Assembly (NCBI GenBank): GCA_038373865.1
Contig: JAXGGA010001591.1
Location: 82,895-146,894, forward strand
DNA: 64,000 nt
Direction: 5' to 3'
Source of the DNA: Uloborus plumipes
Taxonomy: Eukaryota; Arthropoda; Arachnida; Araneae; Uloboridae
Under the pieces are notes generated by a model, which did no database searches, was not told where the DNA came from, and worked only from the letters and a program-made list of their open reading frames with translations. Position 1 is the stretch's first letter. Every line of letters begins with the position of its first letter. Positions 35,509 through 53,136 of the stretch are shown here, piece by piece. Position numbers and translations under genes: made by a program.

Positions 35509-37985
35509 CATGGGCGCCCATAAGGGGGGGCAAGGGGGGGGGGGCTCGAGCCCCCGCTTAGAGATTAGCTTTTTTTTTTTGCTTTTAGTACTATTTATTC
35601 GGAAAACATTTTTTCTTCACCCATTAATGAATAAGTTATTAAAAATGCCAAATTTTAATAATTCTAATGTGCACTGAAATCGCTTTCAGAATTATAACAT
35701 TGTGTCTCTTCCTACATTTTTCAATAAAAAAAAAAAGGCAGATTCGTGGGTCAACCGACGCCGCATTTGCATGGGAAACTCCCCCATGTCTGGAATAGCG
35801 GTTACGATAAAGAGTCGTGGGCTGATCCGAGGATATCAAGACAACTCGGTATTTTTTTGGCACATGGAATTTGGAAAAAAAGATTTTTTTTTTTTTTAAC
35901 ATTACAAAGCATTTCGGGTTTCGGAGGGGGGGGGGGGCATGCATGTTCTAAAGTCTTTGAAAATCATTAAATACCTTTTTAAAATTCCTTAAAAAGTGCT
36001 TCAGTTGTATCTTATCAAATAAATAAACTATGAATTAAGTGAATGGTTGCAATATTACTCTTTCGTGAATCATTTTTTAAATCTCGCACTGTCTCTTTTA
36101 AAGGATTTCATGCGTTTTGTACTATTGGTCATTTTATACTAATAAGTGCTATTTCTGTCGGTGAGTTTTGAAACTGATCAAAAACTGCAATGTAACTATA
36201 CTGAAAATCGATGTAAGCAAGTGATGAATGTTTATCTTTTCTCTTCCCTCGTTTTTTCTCTCAGTCGATTAAGAGCCGTTATTTTGAAATTCAGACAAGG
36301 TGTGGCAGTGGCATTTTTTGATCTTCCTCATATTTTTGTAAGTGAAATTAGGTCATGAGAAGTGAACATTCTGATGTATTTAGTCCCCAAAAAAATTTTG
36401 ATTGTTCGGTAAAAATTCCCAAAGTTTGATGTCTCGCAGTTTTTTTTTGGTAGTACGATTGAAAGACACATTTCAGTGCGCTGTAGTTTTTACAGAAACA
36501 CCACCTCAAATTTATGTTCATATTTATTGATTGCATAGTGTCTGGTTATAAGGAACCCATAGTTATTTGGGTTGGGGTTGTTGCTTTCTTTACTTAAGCC
36601 GACGCAAAATATGGTTTTTAATCCACTTCCTCCAAAAAGCAACACCCCGAAATTTTTTTTAACATATACTGAAAATTTATACTATGAAGAGATCCCACGC
36701 TTCTTTCTTTTTTACGCAACTTGACATATTTGTAGGTTCCATTGTCTATAAAAGCTTTTTTTTTTTTTCTAGAGTTGCTATTTTGAGTTACATGCGATCA
36801 AAAAACCCAAAAATTTTGAAAATTTGTAAAAATATGAAAGTCTTTTTCTAATCAAAACAATGAAATATTAAACAGTTTTTGTTCCACATATTCTCTTCAT
36901 AGTATAAATTTTCAGTATATGTTAAAAAAATTTCGGGGATATGCTTTTTGGGGGAAATAACGCAGTTTAAAGTTAAGCGAAAGTGAACTAAAAACCATAC
37001 TTTGCGGCCGCTTAACTAAAGAAAGAGACAACCCCAACCCAAATAACTATGAAGTCATCATAACCAGACACTGTAACAATTAAAAAGTGTAAACAGATAT
37101 TTGAGGTAGCGTTTCTGTAAAAAACTACAGCGCACTGAAATGCAACTTACAATCATTTTACCAAAAAAAGCCGCTAAACATCAGACTTTGGGAATTTTTA
37201 CCGAGAAAACAAATTTTTTTTTTTTTTTTTTGGGGGGGGGGGCTATAAAAACTTCAGAATGTTCATTTCTGCTGACTTACTTTCACATTTAAAAAAAATG
37301 AGGAAAATCAAAAATCATCACTGCCAAAACTTCCGTTTTTTGTCTGATTTTCAGGATAATGGCTCTTAATGTCAATCGTTTGTTTAACTACAAATAAGAA
37401 AAAAAATTTCTTGATTGATCTAAATTTGCAAAAGAATCGCAGAACATTTATAAATGTTTTGTTTGCTTATTTTCCAACATAGTTTTTAAGTCCCAACTGC
37501 CCCATACAAGGCCTCAAAATGCAGAATTTGAAAACATTTTTTCAAAAATTTCCCCGGGGGAGAATCCCCCGGACCCCCCCAAAATTACGAATATTCTACC
37601 TCACTTAAAAATCTATTGCATGTCTCTTTAGATACCCCAACCCCAATGAAGGTCAGTCAAAACCATTAACAACAAAAATAAAATTAAAAAACACACAAGA
37701 AACAGCAGGGAGGGGGGGGGGGGTTGATCAGCAAGAAAAAGACTCATAACACAAAAAAATGTGTTTTTGGTCAATGTGCGAAATGGACCCTCCCCGAAAT
37801 TTTTTTCTGGATACAGCCTTCAGATGCACATTACATGCATTATCTGTAAGCGGTCAAAATCTAAACGAGTCTAGTACTTTCATATTCTTAGTGAATCAAA
37901 GAAACACACATATATATCTTTTAACTGTAAACTCTGAGGAAAATATCTGAGCCCCCCCTTAAAATTTCGCATATGGGCGCCCATG
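35509..37985. mobile_element. hAT-like element with 8-bp target duplication and internal foldback
   Basis: Both ends read inward CATGGGCGCCCATA, and GATATTAT flanks both sides exactly (35501-35508, 37986-37993), as for hAT transposons. G-runs lie near the ends (35525-35543, 37710). No transposase frame is visible in 2.5 kb, so it is non-autonomous. The centre is a large imperfect inverted repeat (36262-37378). Confidence 0.85.
36262..37378. repeat. Large inverted repeat (foldback) inside the hAT-like element
   Basis: The left arm (36262-36691) and right arm (36891-37378) are inverted copies sharing ATTTGGGTTGGGGTTGT, CAGTGCGCTGTAGTTTTT and AACATATACTGAAAATTTAT, around a spacer of about 200 bases. 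Length differences come mainly from A/T/G runs. Divergence between the arms suggests age. Confidence 0.85.
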
Positions 37986-38112
37986 GATATTATTTCAGTT
38001 TTCCCCAAAAGGTCGGAGTTTGAGTATGTGGAGCTTGTTTTAAAAGGTAGTTTTTTGTTTAAAACGAGCATTCTGTCTTGAACTTTGTGCCGAAAAGACG
38101 CTTTTTGAGTTA

Positions 38113-38261
38113 AGGCCCTGCTCCACATTGACGCAAAGCAGAAAAATGAAGCAGAAACGTAAAATGGATTACGTAGCCCCCCGTTCCTATGGAAAGTACC
38201 CGGATTTTCGGTTTCTGCCTTCGGTTTCGGTCGCGTTTTACGCTGATGTGGAGCAGGGCCC
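38113..38261. mobile_element. Harbinger-like MITE, copy B
   Basis: TIRs AGGCCCTGCTCCACAT and (inward) GGGCCCTGCTCCACAT are flanked by perfect TTA duplications (38110-38112, 38262-38264). The interior matches copy A in reverse (GATTTTCGGTTTCTGCCTTC, TCGGTCGCGTTTTACGC). The open frames over it are artefacts. Confidence 0.88.
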
Positions 38262-38690
38262 TTACTTTCAAAAAAAGTGCTACCTGAGGTTCTTCCGTAC
38301 ACACTCTTTGAGTTTATTTGTGAAGTTTTCTAATCGAACGCTTTCGGAATTCTTTTTCACAAGTTTGAGTTTTGAAAAACCTTTGAGTTTGTGTCAAAAA
38401 GACGCACTTTGAGTTTGTTCAGAAAAAGCTGTTTTGAAGCCATTTTAAAATTAGAAAGAATCTTTGAAGACTTGTTTGCAGCCATATTGAGTGTCTTTGT
38501 ATTAAATATGGCTATATACGCAAAAGGATTCGAAAGCACTTGCATTTCTCAGGCCTCTAACGATACGGTCAAACAAGAAAAACAATCTTAAAACCTTTGT
38601 TCTTCGTCTGCTTTACTGCCCTAGTCTATAGAACGTTAAACGAGAGTTAAAAAGTAAATATAAAACATTTCTGCGCATGTGCTTTGAATT

Positions 38691-39103
38691 CACGCTGCAA
38701 AAAATGAGCTGTTGTTTTTACAGTATAATGCTGGCAGCCAAGGTTCAATTTAGAACTGTAAAATGCACAGTAATAAACTGTAAAACTAGTAATTTTACAG
38801 TTCCTTACTGTAAAGTTAGAAATTTTACAGTTTATTTTCTTAAAATTTAGCTGTATTATAGAGTAAAAACAATAGCGTAATACTGGCAGCAGAGGTTCCA
38901 GTTTAAAACTGCAAAATGCACGGAAATCAAATGTAAAATTAGCAATTTTGCAGTTTATTACTGTAAATCAGCAATTTTACAGTTTAGTACTGTCAAAGTA
39001 GAAATTTTACAGTTTATTACTGTAAAAAGACAAATGTTTGCAGTTTATTACGATAAAATTAGCTGTATTATACTGTAAAAACAACATTAATTTTTTACTG
39101 TGC
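38691..39103. mobile_element. ACAGT-palindrome MITE, copy 3
   Basis: Left end CGCTGCAAAAAATGAGCTG, right end ACATTAATTTTTTACTGTG. It is longer than copies 1 and 2 because a second GGTTCCAGTTTAAAACTG block (about 38894) repeats the left part. Confidence 0.75.
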
Positions 39104-39109
39104 AGCAGG

Positions 39110-41189
39110 TGGGAAACCTTTCTTACTTCATTTTTTTTTCTAGTTCACTCTGACCGTCAACATAATATAAAAACTATAGCTTCAAAAGGCAATTTTTGAA
39201 ACAACTCTACATCTTTCACTGCACTTTTTCAAGAAATTACATCTTTCTTCTCCACTAACTCAGCACTGAACATGCAGAGGAGAAGAAATACGAAAAAAAC
39301 TGTCGAAAATTCCTACAATATGTTCCGTTCATGATGTTTCCATTCTCGTATTTCCCTTTGCTTCATTGCAACGAAAAACCCATATCGCAGGAGAAAATAA
39401 GAAAAGCCGGAATTAAATTACAAATGTAATATTCCACCACGGCGCAAGATATTTTTCTCCTACGCTCTCCGCTTGTCATCTGATTCCCCCTGGTGAGTGA
39501 AATATTGATTTTCAGATAAATGGCCTCTCTGGGTTTCCTCAATTTCATGGACCGCCTAAGATGTGTGTTATGCTTTTATTAGGTGGATAATTGAACTCCA
39601 TGTGGTTTTACTGACAGAAAGAGTCATAGCTCATATCGCTTTCATTAATAGTCTCGATATTAGTTATGAAATGATGACGAATATAATTTTTGATTAAGTA
39701 AGTACAAGCGTTTTGAAGTACGCGTTTTAGACAGAAAAAAATCATATTATCGAAAATTTCAGTCACGTATCGTGATAGGGTTTCTCTCAGTTTAAAAAGT
39801 TTCCAATTCTTTTGTATGCACTGTGATTACATTGAATCATAAATTCTGAAATATCGTTTTATCTCAATACAATGTCAATGCTTCCATGCTAATCACAAAA
39901 GTCGTATCTGTGGCTAAACTAAAAGTATGAAACCACTTTTTGCAGTTTTATGTTTACATATTTTTAACTCGTGTTTCACTTTTTTCAAAAAATTAAAAAC
40001 AGATAGATTTCTCATTCACGAATGACCATAAGGCTTTATGTATAGTTAAAAATTGTTGTAAAAAAAGCACCTTTTGACAAGAGCTCAATGTTGATTAAAA
40101 AAGAATAATAAAAAGAGATGCAACTTTTGTGCTTAGTATATTAGAATTAGGGTTATTCATTGCTGTTACATTTGCAGCTTTTTTGATAAGTTTTCTTCTG
40201 AAGTTACTAGAAAAATCCCGCATGACTGACTGGTGCCATTTCATTTTAATAATAACGTTATAATGCCGTGTGATTATATTAAAATGAACAATCTTTACTA
40301 TAACCACCCAAATTACAATGAAAATGGCTTTTGTGGAGATGAAAATTGGTGTTATGGTACTAAATGTTCTGATAAATGTAACTATTCATATTTGTGCACG
40401 AACGATGCAATTGCAAGTAACTGGAATTGTTGATGGGACATGATCATAGATCTGGATCCATGATCATGTCCCATCTTAGGATGGGACTTATGCTGGATGA
40501 TCTTAGGAACTAATAAAACTAGTACAAAACCTCTCACAAAATGCACTAAGTAAGGTTATAAAATTATTCAAAGTAGCGTACGTGGTTTCCTTGCTTAATC
40601 AATGTCAATTTATGTTTAAAAAAGACATAGATTTATCTAAACAGAAACAGAGCACTTATGGAAAAAAGCAATTGCAGTACTGAGTCAAAATCAAAATTCA
40701 ATTTCTTTAAAGCAAAGCATCAGTGTTCATTATAAATTAAAAAAATTTAACTTAAATGTATGGTTGTAAAAGAACTGCTTGAAAAACAAGTTGCAATTTG
40801 CTAGTCTGTGAAGAATTAAGTAACTTATGAACAGAAAAAAAGTCTCTATATTATTCCTCTTTTTTTTCTGTATTTTCTCTGAGATTTTTTTAGACTTTCA
40901 CTTATTTGGAAGATTTCACACGGAAAATAAAAAAATAATAATAAACCATTAAATAAAACGAAAAAGCACGGTTTAGTAATTTTTAAGACGAAGTTTTTTT
41001 TTTTTTTGAAACCGGTAATAACAGTTTGAACGTCATATCCAGCCGTAAGCTTAAAAGTTCTTTAAACCGTTACTATATTTTATCAATTACATTCCGTTTT
41101 ATGCCATTACTTTCAAAGAATGATTCATTAAAGAGACTTAAAATGAAAAAAATAAGGGAAAAAAAAACACATTTTGCTTAACACTAGCA

Positions 41190-41190
<1 letters not shown>
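39110..41190. other. AT-rich intergenic DNA
   Basis: No supported gene. Contains the hairpin at 40432-40475 and a Cys-rich open frame ending at it (40233-40433). Confidence 0.4.
40432..40475. repeat. 16-bp perfect hairpin
   Basis: GATGGGACATGATCAT and ATGATCATGTCCCATC are exact complements around the 12-base loop AGATCTGGATCC. Confidence 0.92.

Positions 41191-41261
<71 letters not shown>
41191..41261. repeat. (A)n(TA)n microsatellite, left flank of transposon
   Basis: About 36 A are followed by about 17 TA units, ending directly at the transposon's TAGGGTGGTCC end. Confidence 0.95.
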
Positions 41262-46080
<4,819 letters not shown>

Positions 46081-46189
46081 TGCCTATTTATTTATTTATT
46101 TATTTAAACCCCATCAGTCACCACTGTACCTACCCTGATGAGTCGATGATATCGAATGTGGATGCTCTGAACATCTGTAAACTCACACT

Positions 46190-46310
46190 TTTTTGTTTTG
46201 CATTGAAAAAGGCGTTCTTTGTAACGCTGGAACACGTGTCGGCAGTATTGCTGCGCATTTGTGCTTTTCAACGTTATATTTATCCTTTGAATATAACATA
46301 ATTCGTGAAC
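46190..46310 (+). repeat. Dispersed repeat, CATTGAAAAAGG family, copy 3
   Basis: CATTGAAAAAGGCGTTCTTT, GTAACGCTGGAACACGTGTC, GGCAGTATTGCTGCGCATTT, then GTGCTTTTCAACGTTATATT. The stem GGCGTT/AACGCT has a CTTTGT loop. The layout (…TTGAAAA, stem, GGAAC) is close to a hammerhead core but the conserved bases differ. This is the best-preserved copy of the three. Confidence 0.65.
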
Positions 46311-46379
46311 AATGCATTAATTTTACTCTAGGTTTGCCCTCTCTGGAATACAGCCATTTAACAGTTAATTTATGAATTA

Positions 46380-49300
46380 TGTTCCCTGCAAAATATCGCT
46401 TTTAAAATTCACTGTAAATGCATCACGGTTCTAAAAATGCATGATAAGCTTAACCGTCGAATGAATGGTAACGGAGTGCAGCTAAGCTAAAAACGAAAAA
46501 TAGTGTTTAAGTTAATAAAATAGTTAAATAACTGTTTTAAACAGCAAAATGGTAGTAGTTCAAGACAGACAGTTAGATATTTAATATCTGTTTTCCTTTA
46601 AAACAGTGAGTAACCGCTTATAAGCAAGGGCTAAGGTATATCGCATCATTTTCCCTGTTATTAAGATTCTAGAATTTTTTTCTATATTTTGCAGGTAATG
46701 ATGAAATGCTATACTATTCAGAATTTTACTATTATATGTTTCATCGTATTTTCTTTTAAGTTTTTCTGGGGTAAAGCTGCTTAATTGTTTGTCAGAATAA
46801 GTGGAAAACATACGTTTAATACTTAAAATAATGGTTTTGTTCTTGTTTTTGATATCTTGTAATATTTTAAACGTTTGATATTTAAAGCTATCAATAAAAA
46901 AGTTGGAAAATAATCTAAAATAAATAATTAATTTTTGAAAAGCTTAGTATTGAAAGTGAACACATTATTGACATTTAAATAGTGATATAAGATGGCACAT
47001 ATACTTCGCAGAATGTCTGACAAACTAGCTATTGCTATGAATAAAAAATATCTATTAACTGATACCCCTGTTGTTAATGGAAATGGGCGGGTAGCTTCGA
47101 TCATGGTCGTCATAAATTCCAAAGCTTTGCAAAAAGGTTTCTAGCACGCAGGGTTTTTGCCGTGTGTGTGTAGATCATTAAGCGGTGTTACGTAACAACA
47201 TAGTATTGTTTTACCTTCTTAATGCACTGTCACTAAGCTTCTACTATCATGATGATTTACTGAAATATTTGACATAAATTATTAAGATAAATAAAAATAA
47301 CGGTAACAGTAGGAAACTAAATTTAATGGGGATCGAAATTCTATCTTTAGTTTGAGTTACGTTTCTTAATATTTTTGGATGGTTTCTTTTAAATTGCAAA
47401 GTGATTTTATTAAATATTTTATACGAATATAATCACACTTACGTTTTAATAACCGTAATGAATTTATTTTTACGTTTTAAGCAAGACGAGTTTTAAACGT
47501 GGAAAAAGGTATTTACGTACTCTGTAAGGTGCGAATGTATGAAATCACTTGATTACATCATATATTTTAAATACATTTATTTTTTACTCTGGTTTAATTT
47601 AAGACACACTAAGCATGTTATTATTCGAGGGTATAAAGTTAAAACTTACTCTTATAACTTCAATTAAATGGAGCGGGGGGTCTTCATAATGTCATGCTAC
47701 GTTATGTTATACATTTTCAATTTTAAGAACTATACGTCTTGGAAAATTTTTATGGCAGTAAAAAGTGGTTTGCTACCAAATCCAACAAATTTGAACTTTT
47801 GCAATAATTTTTTTACTACCTTGCAGTTGAAATAAATAAGTACTTTTGGGCAGAAAAAAAGGCGAAAATATAACGTTGATTCTGCAATCAATTACAAAAA
47901 AATATCGATACGCTGATGTAGAATGTTGATCATACTCAACGAAATTTGCATTTTATTGTTCTAGCAGTTATATCTTAATTTCACTCGGTATAAGTACAGA
48001 GACTCAGTTTACTTGTATAAAGAAATTCATCAACTGTATAATTGAGATTTAGAACTTTAGCGTAACTCGTAATACCATTTTAATAGATTATTTAAAAAAA
48101 TATGCCGCTTACTTTTGTGTCAATCATCTGCACTACTTCTATTATTATGAATCAGAAAAAACTAGTTATACTAAAGTTGCTAAAGGCGCTTTCACTTGCA
48201 AGACAGTGCTTTTGCAAAGAAACCACATTTACAGAAACTTTTTACGGACACTAATTCCAACGCAATGCTTTGATGCTCCTTATGCTGTAGAAACACATTC
48301 ATTTTAAGATATTTCAATAGAAAAATTTATTACGTTTGTCTATTATTCGTAAAGAAAAAAGATGTTAGTTCATCTGTTAAGGGAAGCATTCACTATCGCG
48401 ATCTTAGAAATATGCATCACGGATAGCCTCATAGATGTTTCGAAAGTAGTGATTGTAATACCGGTACTTCGTGCAATTTCCTGAAAATAGTTTGCGATAA
48501 GGTAAAATGCTAGTTATTTTAATCTTTGCTATATTTTCTTAGATGGAAAGCTTATAATCGGTAAATTATTCTTCAATTCCATTTAGGAAAAGTTATCTCT
48601 AAAGATTGGGATGCGTCGGAAAAACTTTTTTTTAAATATCAACTGTCCAGTAGTGTGGAAAATTTGCTTTAGTATGTTAGTTGTGTGGGTAAAAATTTGT
48701 TGATTTGAGACAATATCCTCAGTTTCCTTACGGTCGTTAATTTTACAAAATTTGTTAATTTTTATAGTTTTTTTTTTCAGAAAATGAGAAATAAGAATTC
48801 TTATTTCCAATTGTGCCAAAAAGTTGCCATGTATTATCCGTGGAGCGTGTACAAAACATTATTGTTTCGAGTTTATATTTTCAATTACCTCTGAGACCAT
48901 TCATTTTACAAATGTTGTTAAATTATTTTTTATTGATAAGAAATAATAATCCGTAGTTCAAGTAGTGATGAAAAGTTGTCATACGTTTTCTTTAGAGCTT
49001 ATTCAAATTTTCGACACTATTATAATTAATTGCAACACTATTGCTTTTTATTGAAATAAAAATATTGAAAAAACGGTAATATTAATGAAGTTTGTATGAT
49101 GAATGGATTCCGAGATAACTGAAGCCATTGGCCCACGTCAATAAAAATTTGTAAACGCTGAAAGGATACCATATGGAAACTTTTTAGCGCTAATGGAACT
49201 GAGGATTATTATTTCTTATTAATAAAAAAGAGGAATTAAAAAGCAATAAAATTGACCAATTTTGTGAAATGAATGGCCCTAACTCGGATGCAAATGTTAA

Positions 49301-50180
49301 CTCGGATCAACGAAATTTCTTTTTTCTCAAACATTAACAATTTCTCCGTTTATTTATTCATGTATTGTTTATTTATCTACTCGTTGATTTGTCCATTTTT
49401 TATTTGCTCATTTGCTTGATTGAAATACTTTGAAAAACTGGATAGACAATATTTAATTTGAATTTTTATTTTAAAAATGAAACGTTTCCATTTTTAAGAC
49501 ATATTAGTACCGCAGCTAAAAATGAAAAATACTGTTTTAATGAATTTTTTTTGAATAAAATGCTGTTCTTTGATTAGTACTGTAATTACAAAAACAAATA
49601 TTTAATTTGTTCATTTTGAAAAGGGTATGTTATGTAAACTCATTACTTCATCCCACATTCTCCTACAAACAAATAACGGTCTGGTTCACTTCGCTTCGAC
49701 TCCTTTCTATTCTATCTATTTAGAACTAAATACTTTGACTATCTCTGATTGAAAATTATAGATGTAACTTTCTGGGTAGCACTGCTACGCGCTTTAAATC
49801 TCAAACTCCAATGATTAGACCTAATATTTTGGACTGATTTTCGGAAGGAGAGAATAAACAAAAATAAAAGCAAATGTGACGAAAGAAAGAGTTAATCTTA
49901 CATATGCATGATTAGACAATAAGAGTGATGTAAATTTTTTGTTGGCTTCAGAAAAAAAACAGCTCTAAATTATTCAACTGTACCAATTTTATTTTTATTT
50001 TACGCTCGTTTAGAAACATTTATCAATAACAGTTTAGTTTTATATACATTGATAAAAAATAATGTACGTGAATTTAGTGTTTATATCAATCTACCGTATT
50101 ATTGCTAGAGATAGGTCTAAGAATTTATTCCTTCACATGATACAGGAATAAATCAGAACTTTACGGGTGAAGGAGTCCAG
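46380..50180. other. AT-rich intergenic DNA
   Basis: No gene, array or inverted repeat recognised across 3.8 kb. Confidence 0.4.
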
Positions 50181-50279
50181 TCAAGAAATAGATTTTGTGA
50201 AATATCTTTTTGCTTTGAACTTTTCGCTTCCAATTCTTTTATGGATGAGCAACTCAAAAATAAAGAACCCTAGTCTCCG

Positions 50280-50730
50280 CCGAAAACCCCTCTCGTATCT
50301 CACGTGACAGACTCGCAGCGCAGAGCGCCCTCTAACCTTTAGCGGGGAAAGCTCTGTATTGCATCTCCCCTTAAAGACCCGGAGCTCCGCCGTGTTAAGA
50401 TTCGACGGAAAAGACAGCCAGATTTGATAGCTTTTTTTTTTCCTTCTTCCCATTTTCGGAGGATTCTATTCGAAATCGGGCTGGACGCATTCCTTGCACA
50501 GCAGAAGATCAGGATGCGAGCGCCTGGAGACAGGACATAGCTTCCACATCCATTTCCAGAGAAGTTTTCGCTAATAGGGAAAGGAGGTAGGAAACGGGGG
50601 TTTTGTTGACGTTCCGTGAAGGTAGAATATCGAGGTCACGTGACGCATCGTCGATCAAATGACGTGACCGGCTTGGTTATAGGGACTGAAAGACAAGACA
50701 CCTGTATGTGTTTTCTTGTTGCCGCTGAAG
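50280..50730 (+). promoter_or_regulatory. CpG-rich candidate promoter and first non-coding exon
   Basis: This GC-rich, CpG-bearing block stands out from its AT-rich surroundings. It holds TCACGTGA at 50300-50307, the palindrome GTCACGTGAC at 50635-50644 (E-box/CLEAR type) and TGACGTGA at 50660-50667 (CRE-like). It ends in GCCGCTGAAG|GTGAGTAG, a strong splice donor at 50730/50731. The likely reading is transcription starting near 50650-50700 on the plus strand, with a non-coding first exon. The next exon was not found, so intron 1 would extend at least many kilobases. Confidence 0.5.
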
Positions 50731-50905
50731 GTGAGTAGTGATTTTAGTTTTTTCTTTTTTTTTGTTTGAATAAATGAAGCGTTTAGTATAAAAGCTAGCT
50801 GAATCCTGTTTTGTTATTTCAGTAGGAAAAACACAAATTATTTCACCCAAAATGTTTTTTCTTTTCCGTTTAAACATTTTCGGTGTCTTTTTCAAATTAG
50901 CAGTG

Positions 50906-51383
50906 CAGTAAACTCCCCATTACTATAGATGGAATAGCGGATAATTCGAAAATAGGTAAAAATTAGTTATCGGTAGTACAGTAAACTCCCGATTACTTTA
51001 CATGGGATAGGGTTGCTCGGAAACCCCGGATTATTCGAAAATAGGTAAAAAATAGTAATCGGCAGAGGTTAACTCCCGATTACTATAAATGGAATAGTGT
51101 TGCATCGTAACCGCGGATAATTCTAAAATAGGTAAAAAACTTTACTAATTTATAGAAGAGCAATAATGCATTTTATAAGTCGCATTTTGTATTTTATGTT
51201 ATTGTTATTTTTTCTTCTTCATTTTCGTATTTTATTCTCTTGAATACAAAATGCAATGATTACTGTGTATAGTAATTTGTTTAGGTACTTTGGCTCAATG
51301 TAATATTACTGTGCTTAATATGCGTTTTTAATTATTCGGGCAACCTGGGTCCCTCAATAGTAAGAATTAAAGAGGTTCTACTG
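50906..51383. mobile_element. Pogo/Tigger-like element with tandem left-end repeats
   Basis: The right tip, read inward, is CAGTAGAACCTCTTTAATTC, as in pogo/Tigger elements. The left tip CAGTAAACTCCC-GATTAC occurs three times in tandem (50906, 50979, about 51067), each followed by ATTCGAAAATAGGTAAAAA or a close variant. It lies in the presumed first intron of the 50.7-kb transcript. Confidence 0.6.
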
Positions 51384-51389
51384 CATTGT

Positions 51390-52200
51390 TTAATCGTTTA
51401 TAGATAAAAATTGTTTTGTATTCATCATGCACGGCTGTGCTCGGGCTGTAAAGGTAAAGAAACATCTTTGAATAAATCTAAATTTCTCTTTCGCATGAAA
51501 CCAAAACGAGTTTTGCTTCGATAATTAAAATGCACAAACATAATTTTATTTTAGATCCTAGCATTTTCCATAAAGTAATTAAAAAAAATCTTGACACAAT
51601 GGCACCAACAGTTCGTCAAAATTTTCTTTAAAAAAAGCTAATCTAATTTGCATGCGTTTTAAAATCATTAAAAACAACCGCTATAAAATAAAATACTTTC
51701 AAGAAAATAAAATTAGAAAGAAAAAAGCAACAAAGAATTTAAAAGACGTTGCCTTGGCAACACAATAAAATGGTAATAAAAAATGCGAGTTGATTAAGCA
51801 TTTAATTAAAATGTTAATACCACCCATGCGTTTTTAGTGGCCATATGGCAAAATTATGAATTGGGCAAGTCTTGAAGTAAAACGGGTTTTGGGCAATGGT
51901 TGTTAAACTAATTGTGAGGAATTGGTTACAAATAACATTGAGCGGGTAAATATACAGACAAAAAGTGTCAAATTGTGTAGATAAAAGAGATAAATTTTGG
52001 AAAATCACCATTAGAGTTGGTTTTCATGCTAAACGCTTCAAATATATGAATTGAAAAAATGACACTTTTCGAAGATATTTAAACATTTTTAAATTAGCTC
52101 AACAAATACTAGTGCTGGATTTCCGTTTCTTTTTTTATTTAAACTCAATAAGATTGATGTTGCTTACGTTAGTTATAGTCCAAGAACCCATGAGCGCCAG
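51390..52200. other. AT-rich intergenic or intronic DNA
   Basis: Nothing recognised. Confidence 0.4.
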
Positions 52201-52206
52201 ACTTGA

Positions 52207-53136
52207 GTCATTTTGTAAAAGCCTCAAGTTTTTCTTCTTAAGCGCACCTCATTAGGAAAGAACGGTTCGCTATTAGTTAAGCTGAGTCACGCTGGCCTTG
52301 GCAGGAATGCTCTAAAAACATTAAACCACAGTCATTCAATAATGTTCAAATATTTAGCAGAGTTAAAGCAGTGTCCGTGTCCTTCAATGATGTAGCAATA
52401 ATATAAATCAAAAAATAGATGCATTTTATTTTATATGCTAGAATTGAAACAAACGTAGTTACAAAAACAACATAACATTCAACTGACAAGATAACTTACA
52501 ACCACATCGTCATTGCCAAAACATACTAGTCGACTATATATGTGCTTTTAAGTGATGCAGAAATTTGGATACTGTTAAAGGAAACCGTGTTGCCAATTTA
52601 CGACAGAATGTAATTTCCAACAAATAACATGTGACCTTGTGGTCCCCACACAATCATCTTTGATACGGAGGATATTTTAGAGAGGTGCAGACGCGCCTCT
52701 GAAACCAATCTATGAAGATTTTAACTTCCAAGACACAAATAGTGAGCATCTAGAATACCTCAAAAAGAAAGAAAAAAAGGGGGGAGGGGAGGGCTGTAAA
52801 ATGGCCGCCAATGGCGGTTTAGCCAAAATGTGAAAATTTGTTTCACAAAGCTGATCCGTCATTTTGGAGCTACTTTTTTTATTGATCCTAGCTCCTCAAA
52901 ATTTGGGTCTTGGAAGCTAAAACTTTGTATAGGTTAATTTTAAAGGCATATCTTCATCTGTAAAAAATTTGGTTCAACTCGGAGACGGTAAGTTCCCTTT
53001 AGAATGGCCTAGTTTTTGACGCATCTTTGATACTTGTTTTCGACCAAAGTCAGCGCGACTTAGCTTAGCTAATAGCGAATCATTTTTACCTGATACAGTG
53101 TGCTTACGAAAAAAAATTTGGGGTCTTAAAAATGAC
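52207..53136. mobile_element. DNA transposon relic with about 95-bp TIRs
   Basis: The left end (52207-52303) and right end (53044-53136) are inverted copies sharing GTCATTTT, TTCGCTATTAG and AAGCT.AGTC.CGCTG. The interior includes AAAATGGCCGCCAATGGCGG and no transposase. Target duplication is unclear. Confidence 0.65.

Noticed and set aside
35639..35970. Overlapping frames on both strands
   Set aside because: They lie inside the hAT-like element with no transposase motifs and mutual overlap.
37880..38412. Several frames on both strands around 38 kb
   Set aside because: They read through the Harbinger-like MITE at 38113-38261, which explains their less biased composition.
50181..50453. 90-codon minus-strand frame at the CpG-rich block
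   Set aside because: Arg-rich because of the GC-rich promoter-like sequence; no domain or splice support.
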